5,802 nucleotides of DNA, from positions 1 through 5,802 of the forward strand of contig JALWRJ010000259.1 of assembly GCA_026994125.1 (NCBI GenBank), given 5' to 3'. Position numbers and translations under genes: made by a program. This DNA is from Cyclobacteriaceae bacterium (lineage in GTDB: Bacteria; Bacteroidota; Bacteroidia; Cytophagales; Cyclobacteriaceae). Position 1 is the first letter of the stretch, and every line of letters begins with the position of its first letter. The notes below the pieces were generated by a model, which saw nothing but the letters and a program-made list of their open reading frames with translations, made no database searches and was not told the DNA's origin. Positions 1 through 5,802 of the stretch are shown piece after piece.

Positions 1-2
1 GT

Positions 3-230
3 ATAATTATTAGAGATAGCGAAGAAGCAAATGCTGAGGCAATAATTACAGGTAATAAATATGTTATTTTTCCAAACACAAGTGATAACGGAATAACAAG
101 TGACGGTTATTTACCAATATTTGAAGATTTGAATGTTGATGAAAACTTAACTATTAAAAATGGCATATATAAAGCCTACTATGATTATGAGCAGGGTAAA
201 TATACTGCTGTTGCCTTGGATATAAAATAA
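3..230 (+). CDS. 3' end of an unrecognised protein gene (partial)
   Basis: Reading from base 3, the frame is open for 75 codons and ends at TAA 228-230. There is no in-frame ATG in the visible part, so the start lies left of the window. The visible tail is acidic and rich in Asn, Asp, Tyr and Ile, reads like the end of a small soluble globular protein, and finishes with YTAVALDIK. I see no membrane segment, catalytic motif or repeat, and I do not recognise the family. Composition is AT-rich like the lipoprotein gene downstream on the same strand, so both may belong to the same accessory segment. A strong hairpin begins 10 nt after the stop and probably ends the transcript. The coding call rests on the open frame, sensible amino-acid make-up and the hairpin placement; no function is proposed. 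Confidence 0.6.
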   Translation: MIIRDSEEANAEAIITGNKYVIFPNTSDNGITSDGYLPIFEDLNVDENLTIKNGIYKAYYDYEQGKYTAVALDIK

Positions 231-240
231 ATAAACCTAC

Positions 241-271
241 GATTCATGGACTATTCAGTAGTCCATGAATC
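241..271 (+). terminator. 13-bp perfect hairpin after the first gene
   Basis: Bases 241-253 (GATTCATGGACTA) are the exact reverse complement of 259-271, leaving a 5-nt loop TTCAG. The hairpin starts 10 nt after the stop of the upstream partial gene, where a terminator is expected. The downstream side (ACACTTTGATATTATG) is AT-rich but has no clear run of T, so it is not a textbook intrinsic terminator. A degenerate third copy of one arm (CCATGATTGATTC) sits at 294-306. It could instead be an mRNA-stabilising hairpin or a palindromic protein site. Confidence 0.5.
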
Positions 272-354
272 ACACTTTGATATTATGAAACATCCATGAT
301 TGATTCTAAACACACAAGGGGATGATTAAAAAAACTCATGTGAGAGCAGAGCGG

Positions 355-392
355 TTCCATGGGTGCAAATCCCGATAATTATCGGGATGGAA
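355..392. repeat. 20-bp perfect palindrome inside an interrupted larger inverted repeat
   Basis: Bases 369-388 (ATCCCGATAATTATCGGGAT) form a perfect palindrome. Outer arms TTCCAT (355-360) and ATGGAA (387-392) are also complementary. If the 10 nt GGGTGCAAAT (361-370) were absent, 355-392 would be one continuous 28-bp palindrome. The element lies about 40 nt before the lipoprotein start and could be an operator, a dispersed palindromic repeat, or a transcript-level structure. Which of these is right cannot be told from one copy. Confidence 0.6.
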
Positions 393-429
393 TTACTTTA
401 TTATCAGATAATTACAAAAATATAAACAC

Positions 430-1038
430 ATGAAATATTGTAAATTAATAGCTCTTATTTCCTTCTCAATTATTTTTATTAGTTGTTCCAGCCTGTTGTC
501 AAAAATGTATGGGATAAAACAGTTAGATGGTTTCAACAAAGAAAGGTACAATGATTTTATTTCGAAACTAAAAGCGACAGATAAATTTTATAGTTTAGTT
601 AGCGATACTAACCAGTATAATAGAGTAATAAATTTAGGACGAACAGCTAAAGCTAAAAATGACCTTGGACAGCCCATACAGATATTGTATTTTGAAAATA
701 ATGAAGTAAAGTCATTTCATGCAAATTGCTATGTTACAGGGGGCTTAACTAATTTGAACTGGAATACAGAAGATAGATTTTCTTCTTTTTTACCAAAATC
801 TGCTGTAAACTTAGATAGCTTGACTATAACATTGGATGATTACATTAAAATTTATCCAAACATTTTAAATCATAAAAATAAAAAATATACTGTTTTGGTA
901 TTTTGGACACTTATGTTAGAAAAAATTTCGAACTCAGCAATTGAAACTGTTTTTGCTAATACAAAAAAATTCGGGAAAGAAAATGAAACGTCTATTATTT
1001 TGATTAATTCTGATGAATATTTTTCGAATATAGAATAA
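430..1038 (+). CDS. small predicted lipoprotein, possibly thioredoxin-like but without active-site cysteines
   Basis: This 202-residue protein has a basic N-terminus (MKYCK), a hydrophobic stretch at residues 6-18 and a lipobox-like FISC with Cys19 followed by Ser-Ser, so it should be exported and lipid-anchored. After a polar N-terminal domain, residues 152-167 (KYTVLVFWTLMLEKIS) resemble the strand-helix turn of thioredoxin/TlpA folds, followed by a helix and a strand at 187-196 (TSIILINSDE). In this alignment Leu163 and Ile166 occupy the usual CxxC positions, so no redox activity is expected; the only other Cys is Cys100. The fold assignment is inference from pattern. The chain ends soon after the second strand, shorter than a full thioredoxin domain. 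The ATG at 430 is chosen because it gives the signal peptide; the leader is AT-rich with no Shine-Dalgarno sequence. The stop lies 2 nt before the inverted-repeat element at 1041, a cassette-like arrangement. Confidence 0.8.
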   Translation: MKYCKLIALISFSIIFISCSSLLSKMYGIKQLDGFNKERYNDFISKLKATDKFYSLVSDTNQYNRVINLGRTAKAKNDLGQPIQILYFENNEVKSFHANCYVTGGLTNLNWNTEDRFSSFLPKSAVNLDSLTITLDDYIKIYPNILNHKNKKYTVLVFWTLMLEKISNSAIETVFANTKKFGKENETSIILINSDEYFSNIE

Positions 1039-1040
1039 AG

Positions 1041-1175
1041 CCCATAACATTGCATAAGCGTAATGCTAGGTTAAAGTGCTAAATATGAGCGAATTAATTA
1101 TGAATAAACTTCGGTTTAAATTGAAAGTTAAGTGTTTAATAAACCCGCACTACGCTTATACGAGACCGTTAGCAA
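1041..1175. repeat. attC-like long imperfect inverted repeat (putative recombination site)
   Basis: Outer arms TAAC (1045-1048) and GTTA (1168-1171, in CGTTAGCAAC) are complementary. Inside them, GCATAAGCGTA (1052-1062) pairs with TACGCTTATAC (1151-1161) with one mismatch, then TGC (1064-1066) with GCA (1147-1149) and GGTT (1069-1072) with AACC (1142-1145). The spacers between outer and inner arms are unequal (3 versus 6 nt), and about 70 nt of AT-rich sequence forms the apical part. Overall length near 130 bp, two-tier arms, unequal spacers and a GTTA core match the architecture known for integron attC sites. The core GTTAGCA departs from the GTTRRRY consensus at one position, and no integrase is in the window. 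It starts 2 nt after the lipoprotein stop. Alternatives are a dispersed Bacteroidota repeat or a folded terminator. Confidence 0.5.
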
Positions 1176-1549
1176 CAAAACAGAACTCAAATGAACGACA
1201 GAAACATCATTATATACTAAAGCCAAGAAGAGTAATTTGTAAATTATTTCGAGAAATCCTTGGCGAAAAAGGCACGCAGAATTATATCCTTTTGCTAAGT
1301 CTTGTTTTTTTATCAATTGGTTTTTACATAACATATAATGTGCATATTAAGCCCAACCTACCTAATAGGTACTCAAAAAAAACAACTAACATTACTTTGT
1401 CAAAAAATGGCGGTAAAGAAACAATGTGGATGACAATTAAAAACGCAGAAAAATATACAAATTTAAATTTTGATAAGGTTAGCCTTAAAAATAAGCTGCA
1501 ACTACATTTTTATAGCTATTCGCCAATAAGCACAAACGGAGCCCAATAA
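1085..1549 (+). CDS. hypothetical small membrane protein, possibly frameshifted or truncated
   Basis: The frame is open from GTG 1076, with ATG at 1085 and 1100, to TAA 1547-1549. Counted from ATG 1085 the product is 154 residues. Everything up to about base 1175 lies inside the inverted-repeat element and probably did not evolve as protein. The part after it looks more natural: a basic stretch (KPRRVICKLFREIL), one membrane segment (YILLLSLVFLSIGFYITY, bases about 1283-1336), then a polar domain with Lys/Asn/Thr. This suggests a single-pass inner-membrane protein with its C-terminus outside. An ATG at 1191, about 18 nt after the element, would be the natural start but reads only MNDRNIIIY before a stop in another frame; a one-base frameshift near 1191-1217 would join it to this ORF. 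The last 34 nt overlap the 3' end of the convergent CHAT gene, so the C-terminus may be an artificial run-on. Family not recognised. Confidence 0.4.
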   Translation: MSELIMNKLRFKLKVKCLINPHYAYTRPLATKQNSNERQKHHYILKPRRVICKLFREILGEKGTQNYILLLSLVFLSIGFYITYNVHIKPNLPNRYSKKTTNITLSKNGGKETMWMTIKNAEKYTNLNFDKVSLKNKLQLHFYSYSPISTNGAQ

Positions 1550-4032
1550 TATGGTTCCGCATAGTTGCCACCAGCAAGCATGGTTCGTTTTGCATTGGCT
1601 AGTGCCTGAGCGTAGCTTTGGTTATTAAGTGTGTTTTTGTAAAATTCAATCATTAATTGGCTGGTAGAGGCATCGGCTACACTCCAAAGCGAAACCACCA
1701 TGTTTTTGGCTCCGGCATAAATGATGGCACGGGTAAGCCCAATAATACCTTCGCCCTTAGATAGTTTACCCAGGCCGGTTTCGCAGGCCGAAAGCACCAC
1801 CAGGTCGGCATTAAATTTAAGGTTATAAATATCACCTGTAAACAAATTACCCGAGGAGCCATTTTGCATGGTTAGGCAAATGCGCGAACGCTCAGGGTGT
1901 TTTTCATCAACAATGCCATGGGTGGCAAAGTGCAAGGTTTTACTTTGAGCTACTTCTTTAGAAGCAACTACCTCTTTAGAAGCATTGGCCTCTAAATATA
2001 CATTGGCCGGAGTGTTTGCTTCGGCAAACAAGGAGCCTATTTGCTCTACTTCTTGTTTTGTGGCAGGCAAATAGCTTAGTCCTTGCCCGGCAAATTCTAC
2101 CGGAGCAAATAATGAAACACCCTCGGTTTGGGTACTTCTTTGTTCGGGCAATAAACCGGCTGCATATAAATACGAAACTTCCCATTTTTTTACTAAAAAT
2201 GAATATGGGTCTTCGGGGTTGGTAAGCAGGGCTTCAAAAGGGATGGTAGCTAACCGCCCGCCCGGTACAATTAGTAGGTGCTGGGTGGTTTTAGGAAGTT
2301 GTTTTAAGCCTAATTGCTGGTAAAGGGAGTATCCCACTTGTGCAGTTGTAGTACCTGCTTTGTAATACAAGGCATTTCGAAAGCCTGTAAGTTCCTTGTC
2401 TAGTTCAGTACTTAAAGGCAAGTCAAGAGCTTTTACACCTTTGTTATTTACATAAAAAACATAAAGCCGCTGGTGGTTAGTGCCTATAAAATAGTTGAGC
2501 AGGGTAGTTCCTTGAGGTAGGCGCTCCTTGAGTTGCTTTATGCCAGGTGTAGTTATGTTGTATTTTAAAGCGTAATAGTCGGGGTAATTGGTTTCCAACT
2601 CTTTTTTAAATTGAATGTATTTCTCGTTCCAACTTAGCAGTTTGCTGTTCAACTCTTTGCGTTGTTCAGGTAGGGCTTTGGCTAGCTTTTGTTCTAAAAA
2701 AGCGATTTCGCCTTTTATATCTTTTTCGTTTTGTAGGGTTTCATCCGGAATGCCCGCAAAACTTTGGGCATTGGCATCGGCAATGGCTTCGAGCAAAACG
2801 GCTGATTTGCTCTTGTCAGTATAGTAAAATGCCTTTTCGATGAAAGGCTCTTTTTTCCATTTTACATTAGCCATGTACAAGCTAATACGAATGGCCGCTT
2901 CGTACACATCCGAGGAAATATTACCCAAGGCTATTTTATCGGCCTCGTTTACCCTAAATTGTCTTATTTTATCAATTATTTTATCTGCAATTTCAAGCAA
3001 GCTGTAGGCATAAGCAACGTCTTTAATTTTTAGTGTTTTTTCGAAATGAAGGTTTTCATGTGCCAAGGCCAGCTGATACATACTAAGCAGGTAAATATCG
3101 GCATGCAAATACCCTGTAGCCGGAGGCAAGGTGTAATAATCCAGGCTAAGTGGCATCTCCAGGTTGGCGGCCAAAGCCATTTGGTAGTGTGCTATGGCTT
3201 GTTGATACCTGCCCTGTGCCAGGTTTACATTGCCCCATAAATTAAAGCTGGCAGCTATTTCGGGGTGTTGCGGCCCATAATTATTTTGGTAGATGGTAAT
3301 GGCTTTTTGCACATAATCAATGGCAAATTTATAATCCTGAGTTTCTAAAAAAACCGAAGCAAGACTGGAATACACAAAAGCCACTGCGTTAGATTGGTTG
3401 CCAAAGGCTTGCTGCCTTATATCCAGGGCTTTATTAAGCTGTGCCAAAGCTGCATTATAATCTTTTAGGTTGCGGTAGGCCAAACCTATGTTTACATACG
3501 AGGTGGCAATTTTCTTGGGTATGTTTTCTTGTATGTAAATAGCCTGGGCTTTTTTATAATAAGTAATGGCCAAGGCAGGGTTTGTTGCACTATACACCAG
3601 GCCTATGTTATTTAATGATGCAGCCTCGAGCAGTGGCTTTTTTAAGTCTTGGCGTTTTTGCAAAGCCACTTGGTGGTATTGCAGCGCCTCCGTACTTTTA
3701 CCTTGCGACCACAAGGCAACGGCAATGTTATTATAGGCCTGTGCCAATTGGGTTTGGTTGCTGGTAGTTTCGGATATGGTTCTGGCTTGTTCAAAAAATG
3801 AAAGCGCCTTTTCGCTATTGCCCTTTTGCAACCAGGCATTGCCCAATGTATTAAAATATGTGGCATTTTTGGGCTCCTTACTGTTTGTAAGTAACTCAAT
3901 AGCTTCAGCAATGCGACCTTGAGCTACCAGTGCCGAGGCTTGGGTAGTAATAGATTGCCCTTGCACATGCCAAGTGGCCATGCTTAGCAAAACTATGCTA
4001 AGTATGGGTTTTATGTTAGCTATTTTCATCAT
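1516..4032 (-). CDS. secreted TPR-CHAT domain protein (caspase-like cysteine protease fold)
   Basis: This 838-residue protein starts with a signal peptide (hydrophobic about 8-21, likely cleavage VQG|QS after Gly25), so it acts outside the cytoplasm. About six TPR helical repeats follow at roughly 54-88, 96-130, 135-168, 175-208, 216-250 and 258-292, a normal protein-binding scaffold. A helical linker with a charged, coiled-coil-like stretch (about 433-482) leads to a C-terminal CHAT domain (about 505-838). The catalytic pair is present: His705 in HFATHG and Cys750 in VLSACETG. The end YWAPFVLIGE is typical of complete CHAT domains. CHAT proteins are clan CD, caspase/separase-like peptidases; some are cytoplasmic and act in defence (Craspase, gasdermin activation), but the signal peptide here argues for an envelope role. 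Its ATG overlaps the stop of the upstream barrel gene by one base (TAATG), implying translational coupling. A second ATG directly follows the first. Substrate unknown; no gasdermin-like gene is nearby. Confidence 0.93.
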   Translation of the reverse strand: MMKIANIKPILSIVLLSMATWHVQGQSITTQASALVAQGRIAEAIELLTNSKEPKNATYFNTLGNAWLQKGNSEKALSFFEQARTISETTSNQTQLAQAYNNIAVALWSQGKSTEALQYHQVALQKRQDLKKPLLEAASLNNIGLVYSATNPALAITYYKKAQAIYIQENIPKKIATSYVNIGLAYRNLKDYNAALAQLNKALDIRQQAFGNQSNAVAFVYSSLASVFLETQDYKFAIDYVQKAITIYQNNYGPQHPEIAASFNLWGNVNLAQGRYQQAIAHYQMALAANLEMPLSLDYYTLPPATGYLHADIYLLSMYQLALAHENLHFEKTLKIKDVAYAYSLLEIADKIIDKIRQFRVNEADKIALGNISSDVYEAAIRISLYMANVKWKKEPFIEKAFYYTDKSKSAVLLEAIADANAQSFAGIPDETLQNEKDIKGEIAFLEQKLAKALPEQRKELNSKLLSWNEKYIQFKKELETNYPDYYALKYNITTPGIKQLKERLPQGTTLLNYFIGTNHQRLYVFYVNNKGVKALDLPLSTELDKELTGFRNALYYKAGTTTAQVGYSLYQQLGLKQLPKTTQHLLIVPGGRLATIPFEALLTNPEDPYSFLVKKWEVSYLYAAGLLPEQRSTQTEGVSLFAPVEFAGQGLSYLPATKQEVEQIGSLFAEANTPANVYLEANASKEVVASKEVAQSKTLHFATHGIVDEKHPERSRICLTMQNGSSGNLFTGDIYNLKFNADLVVLSACETGLGKLSKGEGIIGLTRAIIYAGAKNMVVSLWSVADASTSQLMIEFYKNTLNNQSYAQALANAKRTMLAGGNYAEPYYWAPFVLIGE

Positions 4033-4997
4033 TAAAATCTAAATAAATAAGCAAAAATGGCAACGTTCTCACGGGTAAGGCCATCCGGATTTACTTTTCT
4101 ATCGGCAAACTTTTTACCATAGGTAAATTTTATGGCATTGTTTACATTAAAATTATAGGCCGCACCTAACAATACACTAAAGGCCAGCCCGGTAGTTCCT
4201 TCTAATTTTTCATATACACCAGTGTTACGGTCTTGTATTTGATCTTTGGTTATGCGGTAAATGGGCAAGGCTCCAATATTAAAACTGTACTTGGCAAACC
4301 TAAAATTACGTTCCACTCTTAACATTACATCGGTACCTCGTTTTAAGCGAGTGGCTACATCGTAGCTACGCACATAACTTTCGCTCGGATATACGGGAGG
4401 CAACCATTCATCGGGGTTCCAGGTATTACTATTAGAGGTAAGCGCCACTTGTATGCCGGTAGCAAACAACCATTTAGAGGAGATGTAGGAAGCTCCGGCC
4501 ACCACATCGAAACTGCCAAGGCTGGTTTGGTAGTACATGGGCAACGCTAGTCCTTTAGAGAGTGGGCGGTTCACTCCACTCGATTTTAAGTTGGCATCGT
4601 TGGTAGGAATTTTAGCACCAATGGTAGCACTAAAATCAAAATTTTCAGTATCTCTAAATCGTTGGGTAATGCTTAACGAAATATCGCCCATACCCGATGT
4701 TTTATCAAAATTACCGCTTACCATTTGGTAAGGTACCTTAATTTGAACCCCCAGGTTTTTAGTAATACTTACGGCAGCATCTAAATTAATAACCCGTACG
4801 ATGGGTGTTAAAGTAGTTTTACCCTGGTAATAGCTAAGTTCTATGGAACGAAGCTTTAAGTTAACTTTTTTGTTAAAGGCTTGGTCGGGCTTCATAGCAC
4901 CCATAGTGCAAAAACCTGCATCGGAACAACCCTGCCCAAAAATTTTAATGGAAAAAAGCACCAAAATAAGTACAAGCCAATGTCTTTTTTGTTGCAT
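4032..4997 (-). CDS. outer-membrane beta-barrel protein, MetA/phenol-degradation-transporter-like
   Basis: This 321-residue protein has a signal peptide (MQQKRHW, hydrophobic 7-20, likely cleavage IFG|QG after Gly21). The mature N-terminus carries CSDAGFC (Cys24 and Cys30), which could form a small disulfide loop; the residues before Cys24 (GQG) do not make a good lipobox. The rest is a run of amphipathic strands with alternating hydrophobic residues, including GVQIKVPY (83-90) and SGMGDISLSITQRF (101-114). The latter, with its GMGD turn, resembles the barrel family grouped around MetA of phenol degradation. It ends in AYLFRF; a C-terminal Phe is the usual BAM recognition feature of outer-membrane barrels. 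The family label is inference and the substrate is unknown. The gene is first in a two-gene unit with the TPR-CHAT gene, overlapping it by one base, and a promoter-like sequence lies about 40 nt upstream. It may be a pore or a membrane anchor for the CHAT partner. Confidence 0.85.
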   Translation of the reverse strand: MQQKRHWLVLILVLFSIKIFGQGCSDAGFCTMGAMKPDQAFNKKVNLKLRSIELSYYQGKTTLTPIVRVINLDAAVSITKNLGVQIKVPYQMVSGNFDKTSGMGDISLSITQRFRDTENFDFSATIGAKIPTNDANLKSSGVNRPLSKGLALPMYYQTSLGSFDVVAGASYISSKWLFATGIQVALTSNSNTWNPDEWLPPVYPSESYVRSYDVATRLKRGTDVMLRVERNFRFAKYSFNIGALPIYRITKDQIQDRNTGVYEKLEGTTGLAFSVLLGAAYNFNVNNAIKFTYGKKFADRKVNPDGLTRENVAIFAYLFRF

Positions 4998-5035
4998 AGC
5001 GGTAAGTTAGTTAGGTGTACTGGTTTATTAAACCC

Positions 5036-5067
5036 TAAAGGTAATATATTTTGCTAGTTTTGTGCAA
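5036..5067 (-). promoter_or_regulatory. Bacteroidota-type promoter for the barrel/CHAT operon
   Basis: On the minus strand the gap between the PBP stop and the barrel start reads TTG (5067-5065), a 21-nt spacer, then TACCTTTA (5043-5036). This fits the Bacteroidota sigma pattern of a -33 TTG and a -7 TAnnTTTG except for the last base. It would start transcription near 5030, leaving a leader of about 30 nt before ATG 4997. No Shine-Dalgarno sequence precedes that ATG, which is usual for the phylum. No clear terminator separates the PBP gene, so readthrough is also possible. Confidence 0.45.
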
Positions 5068-5076
5068 TAGAGAAAG

Positions 5077-5802
5077 CTATTCCTTTTTAAACCACTTGCC
5101 CATTTTTTTAAAAAAGCCTTCTTTTTTTGTGGGTTGCGAGGTGGTTTTAGTAGGGTTATTACTACCCTTTTTATTCTTAAAAAGCCAGTTTAGCAGGTTA
5201 AACTCTTCTTTAAAAGGGTCACAATCGAGTTGGTTTTCCCAGGATTTGGGCATGGGTTTAAATTGGGCTTGGGTGTAGCTTGTAAACGCCTGGTTATTAG
5301 TAAGTTGCTGGTAAAACCCTGCCCAAATAGGCAAAGCCATGGTGGCTCCCTGCCCCAAAGCTGTACTTTTAAACCGAACGGCAGGATATATGCCGCCCAC
5401 CCAGGTGGCAGCTACCAAATGTGGTGTAATAGCTATAAACCAACCATCGGCATTGCCCTGTGTGGTACCTGTTTTACCTCCCATGGCATTGGTAAGTTTA
5501 TAGGTGGTTCGGATAGATTGGGCTGTACCCTCCTCCACTACACCTTCCAGCAGGCGAGTCATTTGGGCAGCAGTTTTGGCCGAGAGGGCACGTTGTTTTG
5601 CAGGAGGGGTATAGCGGTACAACACATTACCCTGTGCATCTTCTATTCGCAAAATGGCATGAGGCTTAATTTGGAAACCATCATTTACAAAGCTGGCATA
5701 GGCAGCGGCCATTTCTACCATGGGAATACTACCCACGCCTAAGGCCAACGAAGGCACAGCAGGTAGTTTGGTTTGAATACCCATTTTTTTGGCTTGTGCC
5801 AT
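5077..5802 (-). CDS. mrcA: penicillin-binding protein 1A, C-terminal part (class A PBP transpeptidase)
   Basis: These 241 residues are the C-terminal part of a class A (bifunctional glycosyltransferase/transpeptidase) penicillin-binding protein that builds and cross-links peptidoglycan at the outer face of the inner membrane. The family is shown by LPAVPSLALGVGSIPMVEMA at visible residues 13-32 followed by AAYASFVNDG (33-42), the KTGTT box with Lys110 (the third active-site motif of transpeptidases), and GNADGWFIAITP with ATWVGG just after it. The glycosyltransferase domain, SxxK serine and SxN motif would lie to the right of the window. The Met at the edge (5800-5802) is internal, not a start. 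The tail after about residue 200 is lysine-rich and low in complexity (KKGSN, KKEGFFKKMGKWFKKE), as often seen in PBP1A. It is on the same strand as the barrel and CHAT genes, 79 bp upstream of the barrel start; an operon with them is possible but the promoter-like gap suggests separate control. Confidence 0.92.
   Translation of the reverse strand: MAQAKKMGIQTKLPAVPSLALGVGSIPMVEMAAAYASFVNDGFQIKPHAILRIEDAQGNVLYRYTPPAKQRALSAKTAAQMTRLLEGVVEEGTAQSIRTTYKLTNAMGGKTGTTQGNADGWFIAITPHLVAATWVGGIYPAVRFKSTALGQGATMALPIWAGFYQQLTNNQAFTSYTQAQFKPMPKSWENQLDCDPFKEEFNLLNWLFKNKKGSNNPTKTTSQPTKKEGFFKKMGKWFKKE

Noticed and set aside
322..378. Short ORF of 18 codons (ATG 322 to TAA 376) preceded by AAGGGG.
   Set aside because: The purine run touches the start codon with no spacing, the ORF runs into the palindrome, and nothing supports translation.
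350..390. GGTTCCATGGGTGCAAATCCC looks a little like a tRNA T-arm.
   Set aside because: There is no matching acceptor stem, anticodon arm or CCA end on either side; the GGG/CCC pairing is part of the palindromic structure.
870..1055. Minus-strand ORF opposite the end of the lipoprotein gene.
   Set aside because: It is antisense to a better-supported gene with signal peptide and lipobox, and has no recognisable features.
1516..4032. A CHAT-based defence system with a gasdermin or CRISPR effector.
   Set aside because: The CHAT protein is exported, its partner is an outer-membrane barrel, and there is no gasdermin-like ORF, CRISPR repeat or Cas gene in the window.
5230..5742. 170-codon plus-strand ORF opposite the PBP gene.
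   Set aside because: It is a shadow frame; the minus strand carries the KTGTT box and other clear PBP motifs over the same bases.

Overview
The window most likely comes from a member of the Bacteroidota. The pointers are an exported TPR-CHAT protein, an outer-membrane barrel with the N-terminal CSDAGFC motif and a terminal phenylalanine, AT-rich leaders with no recognisable Shine-Dalgarno sequence, and a promoter-like pair resembling the Bacteroidota TTG / TAnnTTTG arrangement. I infer this from sequence style; no search was run.

The window has two unlike halves. The left part (1 to about 1515) is visibly AT-rich and carries short plus-strand genes: the 3' end of an unknown gene (to 230), a 13-bp hairpin behind it, a 20-bp perfect palindrome nested in a larger interrupted inverted repeat (355-392), a small lipoprotein gene (430-1038), and an imperfect long inverted repeat starting 2 nt after that gene's stop (1041-1175). 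Its outer arms TAAC/GTTA and paired inner arms recall integron attC sites. A second small ORF (to 1549) with one membrane segment begins inside this element in the present reading. The layout of short gene, folded element, short gene suggests a cassette-like accessory segment.

The right part (1516-5802) is a more GC-rich, all-minus-strand chromosomal-looking block. In transcription order it holds the C-terminal 241 residues of a class A penicillin-binding protein (PBP1A type), a promoter-like intergenic gap, a 321-residue outer-membrane beta-barrel protein, and an 838-residue secreted TPR-CHAT protease-like protein. The barrel and CHAT genes overlap by one base (TAATG), so they are almost certainly co-transcribed and translationally coupled. 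Both products carry signal peptides, so the pair probably works in the envelope. The CHAT His-Cys dyad (H705, C750) is intact.

The most interesting points are the exported barrel/TPR-CHAT pair, the attC-like element with its flanking small genes, and the abrupt junction at about 1500-1550 where the plus-strand ORF runs into the 3' end of the CHAT gene.
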